From Nitrosophilus labii (GTDB taxonomy: Bacteria; Campylobacterota; Campylobacteria; Campylobacterales; Nitratiruptoraceae), in assembly GCF_014466985.1 (NCBI RefSeq), contig NZ_AP022826.1, positions 124,001 through 188,000 on the forward strand: DNA of 64,000 nt, written 5' to 3'. The notes beneath the pieces were generated by a model that saw only the letters and a program-made list of their open reading frames with translations, had not been told where the DNA came from and searched no databases. Position 1 is the stretch's first letter, and each line of letters opens with the position of its first letter. Shown in pieces: positions 17,405-26,169 of the stretch. The translations under genes and the position numbers were made by a program.

Positions 17405-18638
17405 ATGGAAAACTTCGATTTGAATGAAGCTCTTGAGGCTATCAAGGCTGGAGCAAAAATAGATGGCAAAGATGGAGTACTTGCACCACTTATTAAACAA
17501 CTCACAGAGGCTGCTTTAGAAGCAGAACTTGAATCACATCTAGCTAAAGAGATAAAAAACCGCAAAAATGGCAAATCTTCAAAAACAATGAAGAGTTCAG
17601 TTGGCGAGTTTGAACTAGTGGTTCCAAGAGATAGAAAAGGGACATTCGAACCTCAAATCGTTAAAAAGTATCAAACTTATATGAGCGATCAAATAGAGCA
17701 GAAAATACTATTACTCTATGCTCTTGGAAACTCCTATAGCCAGATAGCCCAGCATATTAAAGAACTTTATGGTATTGAATTTTCCAAAGCCACTATTAGT
17801 GCTGTTACAGATAAGATTATTCCAATGTTAAAAGAGTGGCAGCAAAGACCATTAGAGGCAGTATATCCTTTCATTTGGCTTGATGCAATACACTATAAAA
17901 TCAAAGATAATGGTAAATATGTTAATAAAGCTGTTTATACTATTCTTGGAGTAAATTTGGAAGGCAAAAAAGAGATATTGGGACTTTATCTATCAGAGTC
18001 TGAAGGTGCCAATTTCTGGCTATCTATTTTAACAGATTTAAACAATAGAGGAGTCGAAGATATACTTATTATCAGTGGATGGACTCAAAGGGTTTTCAGA
18101 GGCTATCAATGCAATATTTCCTAAGACCGAAGTGCAACTTTGCATTATTCATCGTCCGAGCGAAGCGACAACCCCGCAGGCGAAGCCGAGGACAATAAGA
18201 AATTCCCTTAAATATGTAGCTTCTAAAGACTCCAAAGAGTTCATGAAAGACCTTAAAAAAGTGTATCAGGCAATATCCAAAGAGGCTGCCGAAACGGAAT
18301 TGGATCGGCTTGAAGAGAAATGGGGCAAAAAATACCCCATTGTTATCAACTCGTGGAGAAATAAATGGGAAAATCTCTCCTATTATTTCAAATATCCTGA
18401 AGATATCCGTCGTATCGTCTATACTACAAATATCATAGAATCTGTCCATCGACAGTTTCGAAAACTTACTAAAACAAAAGGAGCGTTTCCCAATGAAAAC
18501 AGCCTTTTAAAGCTGCTCTATCTTGGTATTCAGAATGCTCAAAAAAAGTGGACAATGCCAATTAGAAACTGGAGTCTTACTCTCTCCCAATTGGCTATAT
18601 TTTTTGAAGGAAGACTCGAGAAAGCTCTCGAGCTATGA
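17405..18638 (+). pseudogene. IS256-family transposase, frameshifted
   Basis: The first frame (17405-18124) encodes the N-terminal region and first catalytic aspartate (FIWLDAIHYKIK). The reading then shifts at about 18075 (AGTGGATGG where a family member would read S-V-D-G), and the second frame continues MDGLKGFSEAINAIFPKTEV to the end (NIIESVHRQFRK near the catalytic glutamate). Within the second frame an extra 13 codons (net) of GC-rich palindromic DNA separate IIH from IRNSLKY. Both changes argue that it is not active. Confidence 0.88.
18154..18193. repeat. 40-bp GC-rich palindromic insertion in a transposase gene
   Basis: The segment runs from GTCC to GGAC, is far richer in G+C than its surroundings and contains two GAA-loop mini-hairpins (GAGCGAAGCGAC and GGCGAAGCC). 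Family members read HQIRNSLKY here; this copy reads H, then RPSEATTPQAKPRT, then IRNSLKY. So about 39 bp has been added without shifting the frame. This resembles small palindromic elements inserted in-frame in genes of other bacteria (such as Rickettsia RPEs). Origin unknown. Confidence 0.65.
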
Positions 18639-18783
18639 TATAATCCTATGAACTATCGGTGACACAAAATTATGAACGGTCTCCTTTTTAGTTGAGAAAT
18701 TTAGTTGAGAAAAAAGATAAACTTCAAAATAATATCATTAAATTTTCTTATGTAAGAAGAACTCTATTGCAAAATCCGGGATT

Positions 18784-18851
18784 ATATTATAGTCTATTAA
18801 GAGTCTGTTTAATTTTTTAGATACTCTTCCTGCTATTATAAAAAATATATA
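18784..18851. other. Short unassigned stretch between IS units
   Basis: 68 AT-rich bases between the IS1380-like right end and the target duplication of IS256 copy B. It does not continue the interrupted IS256 copy A, so a deletion or rearrangement has occurred here. No gene seen. Confidence 0.4.
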
Positions 18852-18859
18852 GAGGTAAG

Positions 18860-20195
18860 GGGACTGTAAAATAAACTGTGTAAACCACCTAAAGTCCTTA
18901 AAACCTTAGCGTGTATATTTTTGCATAATTTCACTGAAAAATATACAAAGCTGAGGATAGATTTCACTCCAGCTTCTGATTTTTGTATTACTCCATTTGT
19001 GCTGTACCTCCTGTGTGGCAAGATAAAGAAGCTTAAAAGCTGAATCGATGGTTGGAAAAGAACCCACAGACTTTGTTCTTTTTTTAATATTTGAATTTAT
19101 CGATTCTATGGGATTTGTCGTATAAATCAGTTTTCTTATAGCTTGGGGATATTTAAAAAATGTAGATAGCTCATTCCAGTTAGATTGCCAAGACTGGGTA
19201 ATATGGGGATATTTTTGACCCCATTTGTCATTAAAATTTGTAAGAGCAAGCTCTGCTTCTTCTTCGGTTGATGAAGTGTAGATACTCTTTAAATCTTTAG
19301 CTACCTCTTTTCTATCTTTCCAAGATACAAATTTTAGGCTATTTCTGATCTGGTGTACAATACATCTTTGAATTTCTGCCTTTGGATAAACTGCCTCTAT
19401 AGCCTCTTTAAATCCATTTAGTCCGTCTATTGCAAATATCAATACATCTTCAACACCTCTGTTTTTTATCTCATTTAAAAGTGTTAACCACTGTTTAGAA
19501 CTTTCATTTTCACCTATCCATATACCAAGAATATCTTTTTTCCCTTCAAGAGTTATGCCTAGCATTATATATGCAGCAATATTTTTAACTACTCTATCCA
19601 CTCTTATTTTTAAAACTGTAGCATCCATAAATATTATCGGATATATTGCCTCTAGCGGACGACTATGCCACTCTTTTGCCTTATCTATTATTGCTTCTGT
19701 TATATTGGAAATTGTCTGAATAGAAAGTTCATACCCATATAAATCATCAAGATGGTGTTGAAATCTGTTCACTCATCCCTTTTGCATATAAAGACAAAAT
19801 TAAATCTTCTGTCCCCTTTATGAGAGTCTGTCGCTTCTTGATAAGCTTTGGTTCGAAGGTAGCGTTTCTGTCTCTTGGTATCTTAACCTCTATATCCCCA
19901 TATTTGGACTTTAAAGTTTTTTCACTGTACCCATTACGATAATTTGGATTATCTGAAACTTGATGCTTCTCATATCCTAAATGCTCAGTTAACTCTACTT
20001 CTGTAGCAGTCTGATAAACCTCTTTTAAAAGACCTTTGAATTCTTCCAAGATCTCATCAATATCTATCCCCTTTCCCTCTTTGATAGCTTTTTTTACCTC
20101 TTCTGTATTGATATACCTCATTGTGTAAATCCTTTTTATTCTTTAATTTTATCTAATCTTTTTATAAGGATTTACACAGTTATATTTACACTCCC
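18860..20195 (-). mobile_element. IS256-type element 1, copy B (full length, 1336 bp)
   Basis: Terminal inverted repeats are GGGACTGTAAAATAAACTG (from 18860) and, on the complement, GGGAGTGTAAATATAACTG (from 20195); both continue into TGTAAA. The element is flanked by the exact 8-bp direct repeat GAGGTAAG (18852-18859 and 20196-20203), the target duplication expected for IS256. The transposase gene inside is frameshifted at the same point as copy A. Confidence 0.92.
18906..20121 (-). pseudogene. IS256-family transposase in two frames
   Basis: The N-terminal frame (20121-19747, 124 residues) and the C-terminal frame (19772-18906, 288 residues) together cover the whole IS256-type transposase. 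The catalytic region is complete: IFMDATVLKI (D), FAIDGLNGF (D) and NPIESINSNIKKR (E). They are offset by one frame at KGMSEQ/RFQHHLDD. Either a 2-base deletion has inactivated it or frameshifting restores it; no canonical slippery heptamer with a following stem was noticed. The upstream inverted repeat ends at the start codon. Confidence 0.88.
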
Positions 20196-20220
20196 GAGGT
20201 AAGGATTTGGAGTAAACTAT

Positions 20221-21624
20221 CTAAAAAATGATGGATGATTTTAGTCTTTTAGAAAGTTTTTTATAAAGTTTTCTAAATAATTTTCTCTGTTTAAACTCTT
20301 CAAACTCCATATCTCCTATTAGCTTTCCTACACTTAAAATCGTATCAAATGAGAAATCTCTCTTTTTTAAATACTCTTTAATATGGATTCTTTGTACTTC
20401 AAGATCTTGATGCCTTCCTAAAATATCTTGAATATTTTTGCAGTTTTTTATAAATATTTGCGTCTCTTTTTTTTGATAGAGGCGAGAGAAGAACTCTAGT
20501 AGATAGCGGATCCTTTTAAATTGGATTCTTAGCTCATGATATTTATAAGCAGGTGTATTTTTTACTATCGATTTTGCTAGAAAAAATATTTTTTTCTCCC
20601 TTTTTTTTATGATTTTATACGAAGTAACAATGATTGGAAAGCTAGCTTTTGCAGTAAACGAAATCGAGTCAATCAGATTTTTGATATTTTTGAATTTTTC
20701 ACTTTTTAAAAGTTCTAAAATTCTTTTTTGCTCTTTTTCTTGAATCTCTTGTAATTTATCTTTGAAATCCTTTAAATAATCTTTCATAGAAGGAGGAAGA
20801 TGTGAGAGATATTCATCGAAATTGGAAAGTAAAACGTCTATATCCCTTTTTTTGTTTGTGGATGACATAACCTCTTTTGTTTGAGAATATATGGTTTCAA
20901 ACCACTTTTTTTGAAAAAACTCTTTAAACTCTTTCAAAAAGACTAACATTTTTCTTAGAGAGACTCTAATCTGATGAAGATTTTCTATATCTTCATCGCC
21001 TGTTAATATTTTTTCTCTGTAATATTCAGCTCTTCTAAAAAGAGAATGCAAAATAGTTTTAGAGGCCTCTTTAGTACTACAAAGAGGAGCAATCTCTTCA
21101 ATATTTAAAATATTTTCGCAGTTTTGTAAAGTGGGAATATTTTGGTTTTTAGCCAAGAAAAAATTGGAAAATCTTATATCTTCAGTAACATCTTCTAAAA
21201 TAAGCTGTTTAAATCTTTTATCTATATTGAAATATTTGGCTTCTTTCTCATCTTTAAACTCTACTTCTAAAAAAAAGAGTCCTTTTAGCTCTTTTTCAAA
21301 TCTATCTATCTCATAGATCTTTTTTCTTGTTTTGACTTTATATCTCGTTTTATACAAGGAGTAGATATCTTTATAATTTGATAAGATATTTTCAAACTCG
21401 TCTTTGGTTATCTCTCTTTCAAACTCCTCTCTTGCAAGCCCTTCGCCTTTTTTTAATGTTAGAAAGTATTTTTTTCCAAACTTCCTGATTCTGATAGGAG
21501 TGTTTGAATCAAATATATAAAACTGTGAGATATCGAAAGATTTGTAGTTTAGTCCAGCTTTTTTCAGGAAGTTTTCTATATTGAAAGGCTTTAGAAGAAA
21601 TTTTTTCTCAATCTCAAGAGCCAT
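20221..21624 (-). CDS. CYTH and CHAD domain protein
   Basis: 467 residues. The N-terminal CYTH domain (about 1-165) begins with the ExExK motif EIEKK (residues 4-8) and contains alternating acidic and basic strands typical of the triphosphate tunnel fold. The C-terminal CHAD domain (about 190-460) is helical with conserved histidines (ENLHQIRVSLRKM and YHELRIQFKRIRYLLE). CYTH-CHAD proteins hydrolyse inorganic triphosphate or associate with polyphosphate. The ATG is preceded by GGGAGG, partly inside a hairpin (21632-21669). Confidence 0.9.
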   Translation of the reverse strand: MALEIEKKFLLKPFNIENFLKKAGLNYKSFDISQFYIFDSNTPIRIRKFGKKYFLTLKKGEGLAREEFEREITKDEFENILSNYKDIYSLYKTRYKVKTRKKIYEIDRFEKELKGLFFLEVEFKDEKEAKYFNIDKRFKQLILEDVTEDIRFSNFFLAKNQNIPTLQNCENILNIEEIAPLCSTKEASKTILHSLFRRAEYYREKILTGDEDIENLHQIRVSLRKMLVFLKEFKEFFQKKWFETIYSQTKEVMSSTNKKRDIDVLLSNFDEYLSHLPPSMKDYLKDFKDKLQEIQEKEQKRILELLKSEKFKNIKNLIDSISFTAKASFPIIVTSYKIIKKREKKIFFLAKSIVKNTPAYKYHELRIQFKRIRYLLEFFSRLYQKKETQIFIKNCKNIQDILGRHQDLEVQRIHIKEYLKKRDFSFDTILSVGKLIGDMEFEEFKQRKLFRKLYKKLSKRLKSSIIF

Positions 21625-21631
21625 AGCAAAC

Positions 21632-21669
21632 CTCCCGGTCTTTGTATAATTATACTATACAAATCCGGG
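21632..21669. terminator. Hairpin between rpsU and the CYTH-CHAD gene
   Basis: TCCCGG (21632-21637) pairs with CCGGGA (21664-21669), and TTTGTATA (21640-21647) with TATACAAA (21655-21662), giving a two-part stem of 14 pairs. No U-tract follows on the minus strand. Instead the distal arm overlaps the GGGAGG ribosome-binding site of the next gene, so it may limit translation or protect the rpsU end rather than terminate. Confidence 0.55.
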
Positions 21670-21679
21670 AAGTAAAAAC

Positions 21680-21892
21680 TTAAAGTTTTGCTTCGTAGCG
21701 TCTTAGCATCCAAAGGCGTCTTAAAGCTTTCTTTCTAGCTTTTATCTTTTCCTCTTTTCTTATTTCAGTGGGTGGTTTATAAAATCTTCTTGCTCGTGCT
21801 TCTGTAACTATAAGGTTTCTATCTACCTGTTTTTTAAATCTTCTATACGCTTCTTCAAAACTCTCATTTGGATTAACTATAATGCCGGGCAT
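21680..21892 (-). CDS. rpsU: Small ribosomal subunit protein S21
   Basis: 70-residue basic protein beginning [20 protein letters not shown] and ending in an arginine/lysine-rich tail, typical of S21 (bS21), the last protein joining the 30S platform near the anti-Shine-Dalgarno region. The length is the normal one. It is preceded by AAGGAGACTTAA-type sequence before the ATG. The downstream CYTH-CHAD gene is on the same strand after a hairpin. Confidence 0.95.
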   Translation of the reverse strand: MPGIIVNPNESFEEAYRRFKKQVDRNLIVTEARARRFYKPPTEIRKEEKIKARKKALRRLWMLRRYEAKL

Positions 21893-22010
21893 TTAAGTCT
21901 CCTTGAGAAAATTTCTGAAAAATTTAAGTGCAATTATAACAAAAATTCGAAAAATTTAAAGATGAAACTGATATAATTTTGAAATTATGGGTTGAAATTA
22001 AGGGGGATTG

Positions 22011-22445
22011 ATGGAGTATTATAGCTGGATTTTGGCTTTTCATATTGTTAGTTTTATTAGCTGGATGGCTATGCTTTTCTACCTTCCGAGACTCTATGTT
22101 TATCACACAGAGTTTAAGGATAAAAAAGATTTCGTTGAGATTGTAAAGATACAAGAAGCAAAACTTTACAATTTTATAGGAGTACCAGCTTTTTGGGCTA
22201 CGCTATTAAGCGGACTTGCTATGATTGCTATAAATCCCGGACTTTTTAAAAGCGGTATGTGGCTTCATATTAAATTAACCGCAGTAATACTTCTTATAGC
22301 ATACCATTTTAGTTTAGGATATTTTAGAAAAAAGTTACTAAATGATGAATGCACAAAAAGCGGAAAGTTTTTTAGAGCGTACAATGAAGTGCCAACTATC
22401 TTGATGATTATCATAGTGGTTATGGTTATAGTTAAACCGATATGA
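22011..22445 (+). CDS. hemJ: HemJ-like protoporphyrinogen IX oxidase
   Basis: 144-residue integral membrane protein with about four transmembrane helices (UPF0093/HemJ). Conserved features: an early histidine in AFHIVSFISWMAMLFYLPRL, YHTEF, and HIKLTAVILLIAYH with a second histidine. HemJ oxidises protoporphyrinogen IX in heme synthesis and binds heme itself. The ATG at 22011 follows AGGGGGA. The stop overlaps the next gene's start (ATGA), so the two are translationally coupled. Confidence 0.9.
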   Translation: MEYYSWILAFHIVSFISWMAMLFYLPRLYVYHTEFKDKKDFVEIVKIQEAKLYNFIGVPAFWATLLSGLAMIAINPGLFKSGMWLHIKLTAVILLIAYHFSLGYFRKKLLNDECTKSGKFFRAYNEVPTILMIIIVVMVIVKPI

Positions 22446-23182
22446 AAAGAGCTGCAGTTTTTAGCGGAGGTGGAGCAAGATGTATGGCTCAGCTTGGTTA
22501 CCTCTCTTTTTTAAAAGAGATGGGAGTCGAGTTTGAATGCTATAGCGGAGTTAGCGGAGGTGCTATAGTGGCTTCCTTTTTGGCAAAAGGGTATAAGCCA
22601 AAAGAGATTTTTGAGATACTAAAATCGATAGATTATAAAAAGTTAATCAAACTAAATATATTTGGAGGCTCCATATTTCACCTAAAAAAAGTTTATCCTT
22701 TATTGAGAGATTTTGGATTAAAAGATTTTAGCGATTTAAAATATAAACTCTATGTTGCCGTAACAGATTATGAGACTTATGAGACAATCTACAGAGATAG
22801 TGGCGATTTGGCAAAATATCTTATAGCTTCTTCCTCTTTGATTCCAGTTTTTTCTCCCTTCGAAGTGGATGGGAGAGTATATATTGATGGTGGTTTTACA
22901 GATAATCTGCCGGTTACTCCTTGTGTAGATAGCGATTTTATTTTGGCTATTAATGTAAATCCTCCTCTTAGATTTAAAAACAGCTTATGGGGCAATTTCT
23001 ATAGGGCTGGGTATATAATGCTAAATACTAATATAAGATATTCAAAACAGAAAGCCCATAAATATGTAGAAATTAAAAAGTGCGGAGTTTTTTCCATATT
23101 TGATACGAAAAATTTCGATAAAATTTATGAAGCGGGATATGAAGAAGCTGAAAATGATATAGAGTTTTGGAAAAGGATATGA
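22442..23182 (+). CDS. Patatin-like phospholipase (RssA/YlbK family)
   Basis: 246 residues with the patatin Ser-Asp dyad: oxyanion loop FSGGGARC (7-14), nucleophile elbow GVSGG with S38, and D149 in YIDGG. Bacterial relatives are predicted serine lipases/phospholipases acting in the cytoplasm or at the inner membrane; the substrate is unknown. There is no signal peptide. It overlaps hemJ by 4 bp and the next gene begins 1 bp after its end, so the three likely form one operon. Confidence 0.88.
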   Translation: MKRAAVFSGGGARCMAQLGYLSFLKEMGVEFECYSGVSGGAIVASFLAKGYKPKEIFEILKSIDYKKLIKLNIFGGSIFHLKKVYPLLRDFGLKDFSDLKYKLYVAVTDYETYETIYRDSGDLAKYLIASSSLIPVFSPFEVDGRVYIDGGFTDNLPVTPCVDSDFILAINVNPPLRFKNSLWGNFYRAGYIMLNTNIRYSKQKAHKYVEIKKCGVFSIFDTKNFDKIYEAGYEEAENDIEFWKRI

Positions 23183-23183
23183 A

Positions 23184-23690
23184 ATGATAAAAGAGTTTTG
23201 GGAAAAGTTTGTAGATGAGAAGATCATTCCTTATGTTTTTAAATGTTCTAAACATCCGATGAGATTTGTTGAGCTGTTAAAATCAAACAAAGCTTATATA
23301 GATGGGCTTGATCCTTCCATGACTATACCTGGATTTCGGTTGTCAACCATAAGACTCTATATAGTATATTTTATTTTGTGGAACTTGGTTATCATACCTG
23401 CTTCTTTGATATTTCACGCTTTTTTGGCAAAACTTGATTGTCATCTTTCAATAATCCTTGCAATTATATTTACGCTTATCTTTTTTGGTACTTTTCAGAT
23501 ATTTAAAGAGTGGCTTATACATAGAGTAGCTGAAAACATTATCAAAAAAGCGTGGCAAAATCATCTTCCACATTTTAATTACGAAAAATACAGATACAAA
23601 GTAGCCGAGATTTATGCGGAGGCTATGGATAAAGAGATACCAAAATTTGAAATAGAGAGATATATCATAGATAGGCTAGTGGAGTCTTAA
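23184..23690 (+). CDS. Hypothetical membrane protein
   Basis: 168 residues, family not recognised. Two adjacent hydrophobic segments (about 57-80 and 86-107: LYIVYFILWNLVIIPASLIF and IILAIIFTLIFFGTFQIF) are flanked by charged N- and C-terminal parts, suggesting a two-helix inner-membrane protein with cytoplasmic tails. It starts 1 bp after the patatin-like gene, which points to a shared transcript and perhaps a role at the membrane. Its end overlaps the convergent YhbP-like gene by 4 bp. Confidence 0.7.
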   Translation: MIKEFWEKFVDEKIIPYVFKCSKHPMRFVELLKSNKAYIDGLDPSMTIPGFRLSTIRLYIVYFILWNLVIIPASLIFHAFLAKLDCHLSIILAIIFTLIFFGTFQIFKEWLIHRVAENIIKKAWQNHLPHFNYEKYRYKVAEIYAEAMDKEIPKFEIERYIIDRLVES

Positions 23691-24097
23691 ACTCTTTGCC
23701 AGACTATTTTTTTCCCAAACCCCAAAAGATTGTCGGTAAGTTTCACAAAGTCGAGCTCTATCGACCAAAGAAGGGGTTTATGGTTTTTTGCAAAGGGAAA
23801 CTTTTCAAAATAGCTTCTTATTTCTTCAAATGTTAGGGAATTTTTAAGTCTGCCTGTAAACTGGATACCTTGAATTTTTCCTATATTTTTTGTTTCTTTC
23901 GATACCGTCCCTGCAATTTTAGGATTTGAGATAGCTTCTTTCATATGTTTTGTTTTTATATCCGAAGCAAATATTAAACTTCTGTTTTCTATGTTAAAAG
24001 CGTAAAAGCAGTTGGCACAGTAAGGCTCCCCCTTTCCACAAACCGCAAGTGTGAGTAGATGATGAGCTTTTATATACTTTTCGATTATTTTGTCCAT
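23687..24097 (-). CDS. YhbP-like protein of the pyridoxamine-5'-phosphate-oxidase fold
   Basis: 136 residues resembling the UPF0306/YhbP group of split-barrel flavin-binding proteins: HHLLTLAVCGKGEPYCANCF at the N-terminus, SDIKTKHMKEAISNPKIAGTV in the middle and IQGIQFTGRL. The family probably binds FMN; its reaction is unknown. It is 3 bp downstream of the YqaA-like gene on the same strand. Confidence 0.75.
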   Translation of the reverse strand: MDKIIEKYIKAHHLLTLAVCGKGEPYCANCFYAFNIENRSLIFASDIKTKHMKEAISNPKIAGTVSKETKNIGKIQGIQFTGRLKNSLTFEEIRSYFEKFPFAKNHKPLLWSIELDFVKLTDNLLGFGKKIVWQRV

Positions 24098-24100
24098 TTC

Positions 24101-24526
24101 TTATCCTGTAGCTATGTTGTATCCTTGCAAGACAAACAGATATCTTCCAAGTTTAGCTAAAAATACCAAAAACAGAAATTTTTTAAGATCATAATGCATA
24201 ACTCCCGCTATGAATGTGATAGGATCTCCGATAACCGGCGCCCAAGAGAGTAAAAGGGCAAAGGGTCCTAGTTTTTCAAAATATTTTTGAGTTTTTTCTA
24301 TCTCTTTTTGTTTTAGATATCTTTTTTTAATAAGATAGTCGGTCCCTTTTAAGCCTATAAAATAGTTAAGTAAAGAGCCCAAAGTGTTTCCTACAGATGC
24401 ATTGAGTAACAAAAAGAAAGGATTTAGTCCTTGATGAAGATAATAAATAAGCATCCCTTCACTATATATAGGCAAAAAAGTTGCCGCAGCAAAAGCGGAT
24501 AAGAAAAGTAAAAAATATCCAAGCAT
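24101..24526 (-). CDS. YqaA/DedA-like membrane protein
   Basis: 141 residues with several hydrophobic segments and the motifs of the small SNARE-associated/VTT family: FLPIYSEGMLIYYL, NTLGSLLNYFIG, and FALLLSWAPVIGDPITFIAGVM. Members are inner-membrane proteins, some linked to lipid flipping or transport; the role here is unknown. ATG 24526 is chosen over a TTG two codons upstream (24532); neither has a strong ribosome-binding site. Confidence 0.75.
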   Translation of the reverse strand: MLGYFLLFLSAFAAATFLPIYSEGMLIYYLHQGLNPFFLLLNASVGNTLGSLLNYFIGLKGTDYLIKKRYLKQKEIEKTQKYFEKLGPFALLLSWAPVIGDPITFIAGVMHYDLKKFLFLVFLAKLGRYLFVLQGYNIATG

Positions 24527-24571
24527 AGACAAAAGAGCCTTTGTTTTTCGGATATAATAACACAGCTATCA

Positions 24572-24593
24572 CCGAAAAGCAAAAGCTTTTCGG
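24572..24593. terminator. Hairpin downstream of the sir gene
   Basis: CCGAAAAGC (24572-24580), loop AAAA, GCTTTTCGG (24585-24593): a perfect 9-bp stem 7 bases past the sir stop on the minus strand. No U-tract follows, so termination would be weak; it may be an RNA-stability element. Confidence 0.5.
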
Positions 24594-24600
24594 AATTGAA

Positions 24601-26169
24601 TCATAAGGCAAATTCTACATCAAAGTTTTTGCTCGCTAGATATTCGCCAAAGCTTTTAAAACCGCTTTTTTGGTAACTTAGTATAAGTTTTTCAATAAAG
24701 CCGGGTATCTCATCGTGAGTCAGCAAAATTCCTGTTCTTTTTGAAAAACGGCTTGATTTTCCTTCAAGTTTACCTCCTACCAAAAGCTCAAAACCTTTTA
24801 CACTTTTTCCATTTCGTTTAAACGTGGCCCCACTTAGACCTATATCTGCAATACAAGGATGAGCGCATGAATTTGGACAACCGTTTACACTTATATTGAC
24901 CGGCTCACCGAAAGCTGGAAATCTGTTTTCAAGATAAAGAGCGATTTTTTCGGCAAGGCTTTTTGTTTCGTTTATGGCAAATTTACAAAAATCGAGACCG
25001 GTACATGCTGTTGTCCTTGTTCTAAAAGCTGATGGATAAGGGTTGATTTTCATCTTTTCAAGCTCTTCACAAATTCTGTTTGTCTCCTCTTTTGGAACAT
25101 CCAAAATGATGAAATTCTGTTTTGTTGTAGTGCGAATTTCACTTATATCATATTTTTCAAGCAGCGTATATAGCTGCAATAGCCTGTCTCCTCCCATCTT
25201 TCCGCCGAAAAGTGCACATCCTATATGATTGGTGTTACTGTTTTTGGATGGAAAAATTCCGCAATGGTGTCTTATTTTGGCAGGTGAAACTTCAAAGAGT
25301 TCTCTCTCTTTTATTTTAATACCCGAGTTTTTTTCAAGAGTCTCTTTAAATTTCTGCACTCCCCATTTTTTTATAAGATGTCCAAGTCTTGCTTTATTTC
25401 TCTTTTCTCTATTTCCAAAGTCCCTAAATATCTCAACAGCTGCTTTTGCAAGAGGTACTATTTCATCCTTTTGTACATATCCCAAAAAGTTTGCAAAGCG
25501 TCTGTTGCTAGCAAGTCCCCCACCGGTAAAGAGAGCAAATTCAACCCCATTTTTTCTTTTTACAGCTACAAAACTCAAATCTTGTATCTCATAAGGCATA
25601 CAGTGTTGTGCACATCCGCTAACTCCTATTTTAAATTTTCTAGGAAGATTGCTAAAATCTTTGTTTTTGAAAAAAAGTGAATTTATCTCATCTACAATAT
25701 CACTTACGTCTGTAATCTCTTCTTTGGCCCTTCCATTAAGAGGGCATGTAACAGTATTTCTTACAACATCGCCTGCGGCCATGCATGTGCTAAGACCACT
25801 TTTTTGAAGTTTTTCAAAGATATCAGGAACATCTTTCATTTTTATCCAATGAAACTGTAAATCTTGTCTAGTTGTAAAATCTGCACTGTTTTTCGCATAC
25901 TTTACCGATATCTCTCCAAGTGTTTTGATTTGTTCTTTGTTTAAAACCCCTTTTTCTATCTTAACTCTGAGCATAAAATATTGTGTAGGATCCGATTCTG
26001 GTTGGAGTGTCCTATTTTGCGTATAAAGACCGTACCATTTGAGACGATCGATATCTTCAGGATCCATCGGGATATCTTCTTTTGCATATCTGTATATATC
26101 CTTCAATACATCAAGCCCGTCTTTTTGGCGTTTTAATCTTTCAATGCGTGTTGCTTTGCTCTCTTTCAT
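24601..26169 (-). CDS. sir: Ferredoxin-type sulfite (or nitrite) reductase
   Basis: 522 residues of the siroheme/[4Fe-4S] reductase family with two nitrite/sulfite reductase half-repeats. The cluster-siroheme ligands are C-x5-C near 388-394 (CTGLDFC) and C-x3-C near 429-433 (CPNSC). The sequence alone does not cleanly separate sulfite from nitrite reductase. Its place after cysH-cysD-cysN argues for six-electron reduction of sulfite to sulfide. The ATG at 26169 overlaps the cysN stop (ATGA) and is preceded by GGAGAAGA; a longer frame to 26199 is less likely. Confidence 0.88.
   Translation of the reverse strand: MKESKATRIERLKRQKDGLDVLKDIYRYAKEDIPMDPEDIDRLKWYGLYTQNRTLQPESDPTQYFMLRVKIEKGVLNKEQIKTLGEISVKYAKNSADFTTRQDLQFHWIKMKDVPDIFEKLQKSGLSTCMAAGDVVRNTVTCPLNGRAKEEITDVSDIVDEINSLFFKNKDFSNLPRKFKIGVSGCAQHCMPYEIQDLSFVAVKRKNGVEFALFTGGGLASNRRFANFLGYVQKDEIVPLAKAAVEIFRDFGNREKRNKARLGHLIKKWGVQKFKETLEKNSGIKIKERELFEVSPAKIRHHCGIFPSKNSNTNHIGCALFGGKMGGDRLLQLYTLLEKYDISEIRTTTKQNFIILDVPKEETNRICEELEKMKINPYPSAFRTRTTACTGLDFCKFAINETKSLAEKIALYLENRFPAFGEPVNISVNGCPNSCAHPCIADIGLSGATFKRNGKSVKGFELLVGGKLEGKSSRFSKRTGILLTHDEIPGFIEKLILSYQKSGFKSFGEYLASKNFDVEFAL

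Larger units (their letters stand above)
17341..18684 (+). mobile_element. IS256-type element 2
   Basis: About 1344 bp with imperfect terminal inverted repeats. The left end reads GGGGAGCGTTAGAAATTTTG and the complement of the right end GGAGACCGTTCATAATTTTG, both continuing into TGTCA. It lies inside the IS1380-like derivative. No clean 8-9-bp target duplication is visible; a 12-bp tandem repeat (TTAGTTGAGAAA) beside the right end may be a later slippage. The transposase gene is disrupted. Confidence 0.8.
17122..18783 (+). mobile_element. IS1380-like internal-deletion derivative, split by another IS
   Basis: 17122-17340 is the reverse complement of the start region of the IS1380-like element at 34479-35680, and 18685-18783 matches its other end. 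Both terminal repeats are present (AACCCAAATTTTTCATTAG on the left; complement AATCCCGGATTTTGCAATAG on the right). The two ends join at GATTTGGAT (17316-17324), a word occurring twice in the full element (34577-34585 and 35475-35483, complement). About 898 bp between the copies is gone, leaving a roughly 300-bp MITE-like unit. An IS256-type element then inserted at 17340/18685. A remnant frame begins at ATG 17203. Confidence 0.8.

Noticed and set aside
17341-18684. Target duplication for IS256-type element 2
   Set aside because: Flanks CTTTT and TTTTT are only T-runs; the 12-bp TTAGTTGAGAAA repeat is entirely on one side, so it is not a duplication across the element.
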